A stretch of DNA of 64,000 nucleotides from NCBI RefSeq assembly GCF_963675395.1, contig NZ_OY776222.1, forward strand, positions 930,001 to 994,000. The letters are read 5' to 3'. Under the pieces are notes generated by a model. That model searched no databases and was not told where the DNA came from. It worked only from the letters and a program-made list of their open reading frames with translations. Origin of the DNA: an uncultured Vibrio sp. (GTDB lineage Bacteria > Pseudomonadota > Gammaproteobacteria > Enterobacterales > Vibrionaceae). Below, piece after piece: positions 38,493-47,516 of the stretch. Within the stretch, counting starts at the first letter, position 1, and each line of letters starts with the position of its first letter. A program made the translations under genes and the position numbers.

Positions 38493-39566
38493 CTATTGGT
38501 TTTGTGTTTCACGAGGCAAGAAGCCGTTCGCAGACCACAATGCGTAACCCTTACGGAAGTTGTTCAGGTCGGTCCAAACTTTGTCGAAGAACGGATCTTC
38601 TGTTTTCTTCTCTTCCACCACTTCCATCCAAGTGTTCTTGAATAGATCCAGCATCTCTTGGTTCCAGTAGCGAATCTCGACACCGTTTTGCTTCGCTTTT
38701 TCCATTGCGGCATATTGCATCGCTTCACCCTCTGCAATCGAATAAGTCATTGCTGCCATACAAGTGGTTTCGACTGCCGATTGTTGAGTTGCACTCATGT
38801 CATTCCAAGTATCTTTGTTGATCAACAGTTCAAACACGGTTGATTGTTGGTGCCATCCTGGAAAGTAGTTGTACTTGGCGACTTTATGGAAGCCTAAGCG
38901 ATCATCAACAGCAGGTTGAGAGAATTCAGAAGCGTCAATTGCTCCCTTCTCAAGCGCGCCGAAGATCTCACCACCAGGGATCTGAACTGTGCCCACACCC
39001 AGTTTTTCCATCACAGACGCCCCTAATCCGTAGAAGCGCATATTAAGGCCTTTTAAGTCTTCTGGTTTTTCAATCGGTTTTCGGAACCAGCCTGATGTTT
39101 CAGGAGAGTTCATCGCACAAGGCATCACTTTGACGTTAAAGCCGCCTTGGTCATACATCTCTTGATAGAGTTTTAAGCCGTTGCCGAAGAATAACCATGC
39201 CATGAACTCAGGCGCTTCCGGACCAAAAGGAATCGAAGAAAATATTGCTGACGCAGGTAGTTTACCTTGCCAGTAACCAGAAATGGCGTAGCCAGCGTTT
39301 ACTTTCCCTGTTGATACCGCGTCGAGAATCTCCGGCGGGTTAACCAATTTGCCCGGCTCGTAGATTTTCATTTTGATGGTGCCACCGGAGGTTTGTTCAA
39401 TTCTGTCTGCAAACCATTGGATAGGGGTGCCCAGAGCTGGAAGGTGACTACCAAAGGCAATAGGGGTTTTTAGCAGTATCTTCTTATCAGCGGCCTGAGC
39501 AGTGACAGAAAGACCAGAAGCGGAAATCATTAACGCAGTAGCAACGGCAACTTTCTTAAGATTCAT
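38493..39566 (-). CDS. dctP: TRAP transporter periplasmic binding protein (DctP)
   Basis: 357 residues with a signal peptide (LKKVAVATALMISASGLSVTAQA, cleaved near 26). The body has the DctP fold; the substrate carboxylate-binding Arg is probably in LKGLNMRFYGLG, and GGEIFGALEKGAIDASEF is the conserved hinge region. It resembles the TakP/alpha-keto acid branch more than the C4-dicarboxylate branch, by impression only. It is the first gene of the TRAP operon and is divergent from a Cache-domain histidine kinase. AAGGAG ribosome site. Confidence 0.9.
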   Translation of the reverse strand: MNLKKVAVATALMISASGLSVTAQAADKKILLKTPIAFGSHLPALGTPIQWFADRIEQTSGGTIKMKIYEPGKLVNPPEILDAVSTGKVNAGYAISGYWQGKLPASAIFSSIPFGPEAPEFMAWLFFGNGLKLYQEMYDQGGFNVKVMPCAMNSPETSGWFRKPIEKPEDLKGLNMRFYGLGASVMEKLGVGTVQIPGGEIFGALEKGAIDASEFSQPAVDDRLGFHKVAKYNYFPGWHQQSTVFELLINKDTWNDMSATQQSAVETTCMAAMTYSIAEGEAMQYAAMEKAKQNGVEIRYWNQEMLDLFKNTWMEVVEEKKTEDPFFDKVWTDLNNFRKGYALWSANGFLPRETQNQ

Positions 39567-39776
39567 GGAGCTCTCCTTGTTTGAGTATTCCTTGTTAATA
39601 TTGCTAAATGTGAACAGGGCGTATTAAATTGTGTTAACGCAATGTTACATTGAGCTTTAGTTTAGGAAGGAGATTGGCTGACCTCCATTAGCAAAATTGC
39701 GCAAATTGTGTCGGTATAAAGTGCAATTTTCGATGCAAAGATTCAGTAAAACTACGTACAAGAACGGATTCAAAAC

Positions 39777-41162
39777 ATGGGATTGGTTAGCAACCGCAGG
39801 CTTACAATAAACATCATACTACTCTCAATTGTTCCTTTGATTGTGGTGGTGGTCATTGTTGCGAGTATCTTATTTAGTCAGGCAAAACAGTTAGTTGATG
39901 ATCAAGTTGCGTTAACACGACTCAATGTTTTGTCGGTCAAAAAGCAAGAGCTGAAGCAGTACGTAGAAATGGCAGTGAAAAGTATTAAGCCTTACTACGA
40001 AGATGAATCGCTACCCACTCACGTTGCCCAACAATTAGTGGCTGAAAAATTGAGCCAACTCACATATGGGGAAGATGGGTACTTTTTTGTCTACAGCTGG
40101 CAAGGTGATGCTTTGGTGTTGCCTTACCAACCAGAACGGGTTGGTCGAAATTGGTGGGGGGTAGAAGATCTTACGGGCAAAAAGCTGCTCCAGGAGTTGA
40201 TTCACGCAGGGAGAGCGGGTGGCGGGTTTGTTAACTATCTCTGGCATAAACCATCGACAAAAGAACCACTGCCCAAGTTGAGCTATGCGATTTCTCTCGA
40301 TAGGTGGCAATGGATGGTTGGCACTGGGGTGTATATAGACGATATCGAGAAACAAGTAACGCAGATGGAGAACGGCTTCGACCAGAATGTGGGGAAAACC
40401 AGCAGTGCGCTGTTTGTGCTGATGTTTGTCGCGATAACCGTCATCGCAGGATTAGGAGCTTCACTGAACCTTAACATGCGTCGTTTAGCTAATGAGCAGC
40501 TCAGTGTTCTAAACCAACAGATTATTGATTCACAGGAAAATGAACGTCATCGAGTCTCACGCGAATTACATGACGGAGTCAATCAACTGCTGGTGGCGGC
40601 CAAATACCGTTTAGATAACGTAACGAAAGAGCAAGATGACGAGAAGAAAGAGTTCGAATTAGACGCGAGTAAAAATGCGATGGAACAGGCGATTGTAGAA
40701 GTTCGGCGTATATCAAAAGACTTACGTCCACCACAGTTGGATGACTTAGGCTTAGTCGCAGGTATAGAAGCTTACCTGAATGAGTTACGTGAACGGACGC
40801 AATTGGAGTTGGTCTTTGAACACGATACTGAAGGCGAAGAGTTTGTTCCTCAAGTAGAAACTACCTTGTATCGAGTCGTACAGGAAGCATTGCATAACGT
40901 CGAGAAACACGCCAATGCGCAAGGTGTCGATATCATCATGCAGCGTGAAGGGCGTATGTTGATTCTTACTGTCAGCGATGATGGGGTCGGTATTCCTCCA
41001 AATCATTTGAAAGCGTATAAGAGCAAACAATCGACGTTTGAGCACATGGGGCTGCAAAATATGAAAGAACGGATTCAAGCTATAGGTGGCATTTTTGAGG
41101 TTAATAGCGAAACAGGACAAGGCACGGAAATACGTGTGAGTTTAAACATGGAGTTTATATGA
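39777..41162 (+). CDS. sCache-domain sensor kinase of the NarX/UhpB type
   Basis: 461 residues: transmembrane helix (about 12-31), a single-Cache (sCache_2) periplasmic sensor (SQLTYGEDGYFFVYSWQGDA, YAISLDRWQWMVGTGVYIDDI), second helix (about 215-232), HisKA_3 with phospho-acceptor in RVSRELHDGVNQLLV, and HATPase (VVQEALHNVEKHA, GVGIP). sCache_2 sensors usually bind small carboxylates. The gene overlaps the response regulator by 4 bp and is divergent from the TRAP operon, so it probably senses the TRAP substrate. Confidence 0.9.
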   Translation: MGLVSNRRLTINIILLSIVPLIVVVVIVASILFSQAKQLVDDQVALTRLNVLSVKKQELKQYVEMAVKSIKPYYEDESLPTHVAQQLVAEKLSQLTYGEDGYFFVYSWQGDALVLPYQPERVGRNWWGVEDLTGKKLLQELIHAGRAGGGFVNYLWHKPSTKEPLPKLSYAISLDRWQWMVGTGVYIDDIEKQVTQMENGFDQNVGKTSSALFVLMFVAITVIAGLGASLNLNMRRLANEQLSVLNQQIIDSQENERHRVSRELHDGVNQLLVAAKYRLDNVTKEQDDEKKEFELDASKNAMEQAIVEVRRISKDLRPPQLDDLGLVAGIEAYLNELRERTQLELVFEHDTEGEEFVPQVETTLYRVVQEALHNVEKHANAQGVDIIMQREGRMLILTVSDDGVGIPPNHLKAYKSKQSTFEHMGLQNMKERIQAIGGIFEVNSETGQGTEIRVSLNMEFI

Positions 41163-41788
41163 TTAAGTTGGTTTTAGCCGATGATCATAGGTTAATGCAG
41201 GACGGGTTAAAATCTCGGTTAGAACGAGAAGATAACTTAGAGATCCTCGATTGCGTTGGAAATGGCAAGGATGCATTGAACAGTACATTAACTTTAAAAC
41301 CGGATGTACTGCTTCTTGATATCAATATGCCCAAAATGAACGGAATTGAAGTGCTGGAAAAGCTGACAAAAAGTGCCAGCAAAACCGCCGTTATCATGCT
41401 CTCTATGCATGACAGTCGTGATTATGTCATGCGCTCGGTCAAAGCGGGAGCAAAGGGTTACGTATTAAAGGATGTCGGCTCGGAAGAGTTAGTCATGGCA
41501 ATAAATCAAGTGGCACAGGGGCGATCTTACCTTTGCCCTCAGGCTTCTGACCGTTTATTGGAACAGATAAACCAGAAACCGGAACCGAAAGATAATACCT
41601 TATCAAAACGTGAGTCGGATGTGCTGAAAGCGATCACCAATGGTGCCTGCAACAAGGAGATTGCGGATTCACTGCACATTAGTGTTCGTACGGTAGAAAC
41701 GCATCGACTGCGGATCAAAAAGAAACTCGGCGCTACGTCTACCGCTGCACTGGTAAAGCTTGCGCTACAGAAAGGGCTGGTGAACTGA
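41159..41788 (+). CDS. NarL/LuxR-type response regulator
   Basis: 209 residues: receiver (LADDHRLMQDG, phospho-acceptor Asp54 in LLLDINMPKMNG, Lys in GYVLKDVGSEE) and LuxR helix-turn-helix (LSKRESDVLKAITNGACNKE, then HISVRTVETHRLRIKKKL). Translationally coupled to the kinase (ATGA) and to the following LysR gene (TGATG). Likely targets are the divergent dctPQM operon and the CoA-transferase genes. Confidence 0.92.
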   Translation: MIKLVLADDHRLMQDGLKSRLEREDNLEILDCVGNGKDALNSTLTLKPDVLLLDINMPKMNGIEVLEKLTKSASKTAVIMLSMHDSRDYVMRSVKAGAKGYVLKDVGSEELVMAINQVAQGRSYLCPQASDRLLEQINQKPEPKDNTLSKRESDVLKAITNGACNKEIADSLHISVRTVETHRLRIKKKLGATSTAALVKLALQKGLVN

Positions 41789-42726
41789 TGTCTACTAACT
41801 TACTGTCGAGTCGACAGCCGATCTTAGATAAAGTCGTGTTTTTTTGCGCGGTTGTGCGCGCGGGATCATTTCGCGAAGCGGCATTGCAGCAAGGGATTTC
41901 TCCAGCCGCAGGGAGTCGCTGGGTTAAAGAGCTCGAAGAGTCGCTTTCTGTTGAACTGATAAAGCGAAGTACTCGCCAATTGGTGACCACGCAAGCTGGC
42001 CAGCTTCTCTATGATAAATTCGCCCCTTTACTGCCAGATATCGCCAGTCTATGTGAAGAGGTACAAAACTTAGCAGAGGAACAACAGGGTGAAATTAAGC
42101 TCTCTTCCACGCCATTATTCGCCCGCCAATATTTAACTAAGATCGTTGCAGAGTATATGACGCAACATCCGCAGGTGAATTTCAAAATATTTATTGAAGC
42201 AGGGGAATTTGATCCTCTCAATGTCGATTTTGCATTTCGTGCCAGTGCGAGTTATCAGGGCGAGCCAGAACAAGACTCGCTACTGGTTAAGCGTCGCTTG
42301 CTACGGGAGCCTTTGTATTTGTGTGCTTCCAAATACTACCTGGAGCAGCATGGAACGCCTGAAAACCCGCAAGAGCTCAGCCAACATCGTTGCTTGTATG
42401 CTCGTACGCTGGTGGGCGGGAATCGTTGGTGCTTCGAGCATCAGGGAAATGTAGAAATCGTGACCATTTGTGACACCTTGGAGTGTGACAACAGTGAAAT
42501 GCTCTTGGATCTTGCTCTGGAACATGCCGGGATTGCCTACCTTCCGCACTCGCTGGTCTCTGGCTCAATAGAGAGAGGTGAGCTTGTTCATATCCTGCAA
42601 GATCATCAATGTGCCAGTTTCGACATCAACATGTTTTACCGTCCGCGGACGCCTATGCCAGAGCGTTGTAGTGGCTTCAAAGAGTACCTCTATCGGCGGG
42701 TAGCCGAGTTATCTGACTATTCCTAA
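41788..42726 (+). CDS. LysR-family transcriptional regulator
   Basis: 312 residues. Winged helix near residues 10-65 (VFFCAVVRAGSFREAALQQG, then SPAAGSRWVKELEESL), effector domain after residue 90 resembling the CrgA/AaeR subgroup (IKLSSTPLFARQYLTKIV). Its ATG overlaps the response regulator stop, so it shares that operon. It sits 95 bp before the CoA-transferase gene and may control it in response to a pathway intermediate. Confidence 0.88.
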   Translation: MSTNLLSSRQPILDKVVFFCAVVRAGSFREAALQQGISPAAGSRWVKELEESLSVELIKRSTRQLVTTQAGQLLYDKFAPLLPDIASLCEEVQNLAEEQQGEIKLSSTPLFARQYLTKIVAEYMTQHPQVNFKIFIEAGEFDPLNVDFAFRASASYQGEPEQDSLLVKRRLLREPLYLCASKYYLEQHGTPENPQELSQHRCLYARTLVGGNRWCFEHQGNVEIVTICDTLECDNSEMLLDLALEHAGIAYLPHSLVSGSIERGELVHILQDHQCASFDINMFYRPRTPMPERCSGFKEYLYRRVAELSDYS

Positions 42727-42821
42727 TATGAAATTCTTAATCTCTGTTTCTGCAATTAACATCTTGGTAACATCGAACTATGCTGAAAACCAATAAAGTA
42801 CAGTAGCTAAGGAAGGTTAAT

Positions 42822-44387
42822 GTGGTTACCAAGTTAACGGCAGAACAAGCGGCCCTTTGGATAGAAGACGGTGACGCGGTATTGCTTGGCGGTTTTATTG
42901 GTAGTGTGGTACCGGAAGCGATTGAAAGAGCAATAGGTGAACGCTTTAGAGACACTCAGTCACCGCGAGATTTAACGCTGCTATTTGCTGCAGGGCAAGG
43001 TGACGGTCAAGGCAGAGCAATCAACCATTTAGCGGAACAAGGGTTAGTGAAATGCGCCATTGGCGGGCACTGGGGGCTGGTTCCTAAACTTCAGCAATTA
43101 GCGGTAGACAACCTAATTCAAGGCTACAACTTGCCGCAGGGCATTATCTCCCATTTACTTCGAGATACGGCGGCGGGTAAGTTAGGCACGGTGAGTAAAG
43201 TTGGCTTAGGCACTTTTGTTGACCCACGTTTAGAAGGCGGAAAAATCAATCAGGCTACGTCCGATGATTGGGTAGAACTGATTGAACTCGGAGGGGAGGA
43301 GCATCTCTTTTATCGCAAGCTGCCAGTGACGGTTTCGATTCTTCGCGGTACGACCGCAGATGAAAATGGCAACATTACCATGGAAGACGAGTGTTTGATC
43401 GTCGAAAGCCTTGCCGCTGCGCAGGCTGCACGTAACAACGGCGGTAAGGTCATTGTTCAGGTAAAACAGATAGTACCAGCCGGAAAGCTAGATCCTCATG
43501 CCGTTAAAATTCCTGGAATCTTCGTCGATGCGGTTGTGGTGTGTGAAGACCCAAATGAGCACATGCAAACATTCGCCAGCATGATGAACCCAGAGTTTGT
43601 TGGTATTGAAAATTATGGTGACAACGTCACACTGAAGCCATCCCATTCAACCCAACCAAAGCTGGATGCAAAAACGATCATTGCGCGCCGTGCGGCTATG
43701 GAACTGGAACCTAATTCCATTCTTAATCTCGGTATTGGTGCGCCAGAATACATCGCAGAGGTCGCTCAACAAGCAGGAATACTTGACCAATTTACCTTAA
43801 CGGTAGAACCCGGAGCTGTCGGTGGGACGCCGCAAAGCGGTTTAGATTTTGGGGCTTCCCGTTTACCTCAGGCGATTATCGGCCAAGACCAGATGTTTGA
43901 TTTTTATGACGGTGGCGGTGTTGATCAGGCCTTTCTAGGGTTGGCACAAAGTGACGCATCAGGGAATATAAACGTATCGCGCTTTGGCAGTAAAATTGCT
44001 GGCTGCGGCGGGTTTATTAATATTACTCAGAACGCCAAAAAAGTTTACTTCTGTGGCACCTTTACCGCACAAGGCGTAGCTGTGGAAGTGGACAATCAGG
44101 CTGTTAATATCGTCCACGAAGGGAAACAGAAGAAGTTCATCAAGCAGGTTGAGCAGATTACTTTCAGCGCTACTCAAGCGTTGAGCAACAATAAACCTGT
44201 AATGTACATTACCGAGCGTGCCGTGTTCCGACTGTCTCCGTCTGGATTAGAGCTTATTGAAATCGCGCCAGGTGTGGATTTAGAAAAAGACATCCTACAG
44301 CAGATGGAATTCGCGCCTGTCATCAGTCCGTCACTGAAAATAATGCCAATTGCCATCTTCCAGCCATCATTCGAATTTACTCTATAA
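42822..44387 (+). CDS. Acyl-CoA:carboxylate CoA-transferase (YdiF/propionate CoA-transferase type)
   Basis: 521 residues, family I CoA-transferase with alpha and beta halves fused. N-terminal half: LLGGFIGSVVPEAIERAIGERF and CAIGGHWGLVPKLQ; C-terminal half: LGIGAPEYIA and the catalytic Glu in TVEPGAVGGTPQSG, which forms the glutamyl-CoA thioester. Such enzymes move CoA between acetyl-, propionyl-, butyryl- or acetoacetyl-CoA and free acids. The start is GTG at 42822 with a GGAAGG site 5 nt upstream. It is followed by a FabG-like reductase, pointing to a short-chain acid pathway. Confidence 0.88.
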   Translation: MVTKLTAEQAALWIEDGDAVLLGGFIGSVVPEAIERAIGERFRDTQSPRDLTLLFAAGQGDGQGRAINHLAEQGLVKCAIGGHWGLVPKLQQLAVDNLIQGYNLPQGIISHLLRDTAAGKLGTVSKVGLGTFVDPRLEGGKINQATSDDWVELIELGGEEHLFYRKLPVTVSILRGTTADENGNITMEDECLIVESLAAAQAARNNGGKVIVQVKQIVPAGKLDPHAVKIPGIFVDAVVVCEDPNEHMQTFASMMNPEFVGIENYGDNVTLKPSHSTQPKLDAKTIIARRAAMELEPNSILNLGIGAPEYIAEVAQQAGILDQFTLTVEPGAVGGTPQSGLDFGASRLPQAIIGQDQMFDFYDGGGVDQAFLGLAQSDASGNINVSRFGSKIAGCGGFINITQNAKKVYFCGTFTAQGVAVEVDNQAVNIVHEGKQKKFIKQVEQITFSATQALSNNKPVMYITERAVFRLSPSGLELIEIAPGVDLEKDILQQMEFAPVISPSLKIMPIAIFQPSFEFTL

Positions 44388-44427
44388 GCGCTGGATAACT
44401 ATTTAATTTCTACAGAAGGATTAAGAT

Positions 44428-45162
44428 ATGTTTGAAAACAAAGTCTGCTTAGTAACTGGAGCTGCTCAAGGTATTGGCCGAGCTATTGTGGAGCGATTTG
44501 CTAATAATGGTGCACAGCGTGTTTACGCCTTGGATGTGAATGCTCAAATTTTGCAAAGCGCATTTGACGGCTATGGAAATGTTGAGCCAGTGGTAATAAA
44601 TATCTGTGATCGACACGCTATTGAAAATTTGGTCGAAATCATCAGAGAAGCCCATTCACAGATCGATGTTTTAGTGAATAACGCTGGAGTTACCCGTGAT
44701 GCTCTATTGGAAAAAATGACTGAACAAGACTGGGATTTCGTCATCGACGTTAATCTCAAAGGCGTCTTCAATCTCACGCAGGCGGTTGCACCAATTATGA
44801 TGGCCAACAATTCTGGTTCTATTGTGACTATGTCTTCGGTAGTGGGGACTGATGGCAACATTGGTCAGTCAAATTATGCCGCCACGAAAGGCGGTGTGAT
44901 CGCAATGACGAAAGGTTGGGCCAAAGAGTTCGCACGTAAAGGGGCTCAGGTTCGTGCTAATTGTGTTGCGCCAGGTTTTATTGAAACGCCGATGACCGCT
45001 GATTTACCAACGAAAGTACTCGAATTAATGAAACAAAAAACGCCACTCGGTAGAATGGGGACCGCAGAAGACATTGCTAATGGCGTTGAATTTTTGGCCA
45101 GTGACAAGTCTAGCTTTATTACGGGGCAGGTGTTGAAGATCGATGGCGGCTTAGTTTTGTAA
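44428..45162 (+). CDS. 3-oxoacyl/acetoacetyl-CoA reductase-like SDR (FabG family)
   Basis: 244 residues, classical short-chain dehydrogenase. Cofactor motif TGAAQGIGRA near residue 12, NNAG near 90, catalytic Ser near 140 (MSSVVG), Tyr and Lys in SNYAATKGG, and the C-terminal GQVLKIDGGLVL typical of FabG. Given the CoA-transferase 40 bp upstream, a role on 3-ketoacyl-CoA or 3-hydroxyacyl-CoA (like PhaB) is more likely than fatty acid synthesis. That substrate assignment is inferred. Confidence 0.85.
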   Translation: MFENKVCLVTGAAQGIGRAIVERFANNGAQRVYALDVNAQILQSAFDGYGNVEPVVINICDRHAIENLVEIIREAHSQIDVLVNNAGVTRDALLEKMTEQDWDFVIDVNLKGVFNLTQAVAPIMMANNSGSIVTMSSVVGTDGNIGQSNYAATKGGVIAMTKGWAKEFARKGAQVRANCVAPGFIETPMTADLPTKVLELMKQKTPLGRMGTAEDIANGVEFLASDKSSFITGQVLKIDGGLVL

Positions 45163-45525
45163 CCTCATGAAGATAACCGTTGGAGAGCGACTCGATAACC
45201 TTGCTGTTTGCAGATAAACCAGTCTCGCCGTAGTTAGATATCGGTCGCCCCATTTTGGTGATTCGTGCACGTAAACGCGAACGATTCTTTTGAAGAAGTT
45301 CGTCGTTAGGTAAAAGATGCAACTGTTTGAAAGGTAGGGTGTTAAAAATCAATCAGTTACTGTTTTGGTTGAGGTGGTACAATCGTTGCAGTAATTTAGC
45401 TGTGGTGTTCCAATTGCTTCTCTCTGGCATGAACATAGCTTGGAAAAGTATGGTTCATTTGGAACACGAAAGTCAGAAATATACATTAACGACTAGGTCG
45501 TTAACGGAGTGACCGGAAATAGCTA
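45163..45525. other. Gene-free region before the RpiR regulator
   Basis: No supported gene. It contains GGTACAATCGTTGCAGT (45376-45392), shared with the promoter of the ABC operon, and a 9-bp inverted repeat GTGTTCCAA (45405-45413) / TTGGAACAC (45459-45467) whose halves are 54 bp apart. A minus-strand frame at 45119-45352 reads into the SDR gene antisense and was not accepted. Confidence 0.6.
45376..45392 (+). promoter_or_regulatory. Shared promoter/operator motif, copy 1 (before rpiR-type gene)
   Basis: GGTACAATCGTTGCAGT matches GGTACGATCGTTGCAGT at 46648-46664 at 16 of 17 positions; both are followed by a TAGCT. The TGGTACAAT part also fits an extended -10 promoter. Either a common promoter or a binding site for the RpiR protein. 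Confidence 0.5.
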
Positions 45526-46341
45526 ATGACGAATAACAACTCATTAAGTGCCCGTATTACGGAGCATTACTCTTCACTCAGTGATGGCAATAGACGCATC
45601 GCGGACTTCCTTCAGGTGAATCCAGAAAAAATACTGATGTTATCTACCAGTGAAATTGCTGAGGAATGCCTGGTATCCAAGACAAGTGTCAGCCGTTTTA
45701 TTCGCAAACTTGGCTATAACGACCATGTCGCATTGAGAAATGAGATGATGTCAGAGCGGGATAAAGGCAACCCGGTAATCACTGGTGAGCTGCAGGATAC
45801 AGGCTTTTGCCAGGATGCAATTTCGCTAGAAAAGTTATGGATGCAGTTAGCGGAAGGAAACACTGCGCACATTATCAGAAAGCTAGCGACTGCAAAGCGG
45901 ATAAAAATTATTGGCTATCGTAATAGCTATCCATTAGCCATGCATTTTCGCCAACAACTCGCCCAATGTCGTCAGGGCGTCGAGCTGCTGCCTCTTCCGG
46001 GACAAACCATTGGTGAAGATTTAGCGTCGATAAACGAAGACGACTTTGTCATTTTGTTTGGTATTCGTCGTCGCGTTGCTAACTTTGAGCGAATTGTTGA
46101 GTTTCTTAAACCCTACGATTGTTTATTGATCACCGATCAATCGGGACAGAAGTATGCGTCGACGGTAAACGAGGTTTTCGTTTGTTATATGAATAATGAA
46201 CTGCCGCTAGACAGTTACGCGGTTCCGATGAGTCTTATTCACTACTTTGTAAATGAAACTTTTATATTGCTAAAAGAAGAGGCTTCAAACCTCAGTCAAA
46301 CGATCAGCGCTAATTATCATCAGTTGAGCGAACTAGAATAA
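45526..46341 (+). CDS. RpiR-family transcriptional regulator
   Basis: 271 residues: N-terminal RpiR helix-turn-helix (LSDGNRRIADFLQVNPEKIL, with ECLVSKTSVSRFIRKLGY) and a C-terminal SIS (sugar isomerase) domain (RIKIIGYRNSYPLAMHF, DDFVILFGIRRR). SIS domains usually bind phosphosugars, but RpiR members near amino-acid transporters also exist. Ribosome site GGAAATAG. It stands upstream of an amino-acid ABC operon on the same strand and shares a promoter motif with it, so it probably controls that operon and itself. Confidence 0.88.
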   Translation: MTNNNSLSARITEHYSSLSDGNRRIADFLQVNPEKILMLSTSEIAEECLVSKTSVSRFIRKLGYNDHVALRNEMMSERDKGNPVITGELQDTGFCQDAISLEKLWMQLAEGNTAHIIRKLATAKRIKIIGYRNSYPLAMHFRQQLAQCRQGVELLPLPGQTIGEDLASINEDDFVILFGIRRRVANFERIVEFLKPYDCLLITDQSGQKYASTVNEVFVCYMNNELPLDSYAVPMSLIHYFVNETFILLKEEASNLSQTISANYHQLSELE

Positions 46342-46387
46342 ATGACCCATTAGTCGTGTTATCCCAACTCAATCTTTCCTACTTAAT

Positions 46388-46425
46388 AAATAGCTGTGGC
46401 TGCATTTAGTCACAGCTATTTTCAT
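46388..46425 (+). terminator. Terminator after the RpiR gene
   Basis: 11-bp stem AAATAGCTGTG / CACAGCTATTT with a 12-nt loop and a following T-run. Confidence 0.85.
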
Positions 46426-46647
46426 TCACCTTTGTTTCTCTTCACTACTCAATTACAAGAAAGATCACTAAGGAAGTGATGCGATCCAGTATGCGTCGAA
46501 ACGTTGAATAGCTTTGCTACATAATGGTGGTTATTGCACCAAAAATGATCCCCACTTTTTGGTCAATATGATCAAGTTATCAAATCTCAAATGCTTAATG
46601 AAAATATTATCTTTAAAAATCAATTAAATATAAATTTGTTTTAAATG

Positions 46648-46664
46648 GGTACGATCGTTGCAGT
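46648..46664 (+). promoter_or_regulatory. Shared promoter/operator motif, copy 2 (before ABC operon)
   Basis: GGTACGATCGTTGCAGT, 50 bp upstream of the binding-protein start, differs by one base from the copy at 45376. The inner ACGATCGT is palindromic. Confidence 0.5.
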
Positions 46665-46713
46665 GTGCTAGCTAAGTGTTTCAATCGTATCTTATATGTA
46701 TAGGGAAATAGCC

Positions 46714-47505
46714 ATGAAATTATCTAAGTTAGTGTCTTTAGTCGCTGTTGCTGCGGCATTAGTTACCAACATTTCTACTGTGTCTGCAAACCAGTTGGAA
46801 GCCATCAAAGAAAAAGCGGTACTCAAAGTTGCGGTTCCACAAGACTTTCCTCCTTTTGGTTCTGTCGGAACAGATTTAAAGCCACAAGGGTATGACATTG
46901 ATATGGCCAAATATCTGGCCAAAGAACTAAACGTAAAAGTGGAACTCGTACCCGTTACCAGTGCAAACCGCATTCCTTATCTACAAACTCAAAAAGTAGA
47001 CTTGGTCATTTCCAGTATGGGTAAAAACCCAGAGCGTGAAAAAGCGATCGACTTCAGCGAAGCATACGCTCCTTTTTTCCTCGGCGTGTTCGGCACTTCA
47101 GATGAGAACGTCGCCGCAGCTGCAGATCTTGCTGATAAAACCATTGGTGTGACACGTGGCTCTGTTGAGGATATTGAACTAAGCAAAATTGCGCCAAAGA
47201 GTACAACGATCAAGCGTTTTGAAGACAACAACGCGACATTGTCGTCATTCCTATCGGGTCAGATTGACCTCATTGCAACGGGTAACCTGGTGGTAACCGA
47301 GATCGCGACTCGATACCCAGCGAAAGCACCAGAAGCTAAGTTCATGCTGAAGAACTCGCCTTGTTATGTCGGTGTGGTGAAAGGTGAAAGTGAACTCGTT
47401 GAAGAGGTAAACAAGCTTATTTCAAAAGCGAAAGCAGAAGGCGTATTAGAGTCACTATCGCAAAAATGGCTAAAAGCGCCTTTCCCTAAAGATCTTGGTG
47501 CATAA
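46714..47505 (+). CDS. Amino-acid ABC transporter periplasmic binding protein
   Basis: 263 residues from the ATG at 46714, which follows AGGGAAATAG. Signal peptide (KLSKLVSLVAVAAALVTNISTVSA, cleaved near 25). SBP_bac_3 fold: VLKVAVPQDFPPFGSVG and GYDIDMAKYLAKEL for the first lobe, DFSEAYAPFFLGVFG for the hinge. The family binds polar amino acids such as glutamine, cystine or histidine; the ligand is not determined. First gene of a four-gene operon with two permeases and an ATPase. Confidence 0.9.
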   Translation: MKLSKLVSLVAVAAALVTNISTVSANQLEAIKEKAVLKVAVPQDFPPFGSVGTDLKPQGYDIDMAKYLAKELNVKVELVPVTSANRIPYLQTQKVDLVISSMGKNPEREKAIDFSEAYAPFFLGVFGTSDENVAAAADLADKTIGVTRGSVEDIELSKIAPKSTTIKRFEDNNATLSSFLSGQIDLIATGNLVVTEIATRYPAKAPEAKFMLKNSPCYVGVVKGESELVEEVNKLISKAKAEGVLESLSQKWLKAPFPKDLGA

Positions 47506-47516
47506 GGAAAAGTGTA

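Noticed and set aside
45119..45352. Minus-strand ORF of 77 codons between the SDR and RpiR genes
   Set aside because: Its C-terminal third is antisense to the SDR gene; the rest could be a remnant of something but no family could be named and there is no ribosome site.
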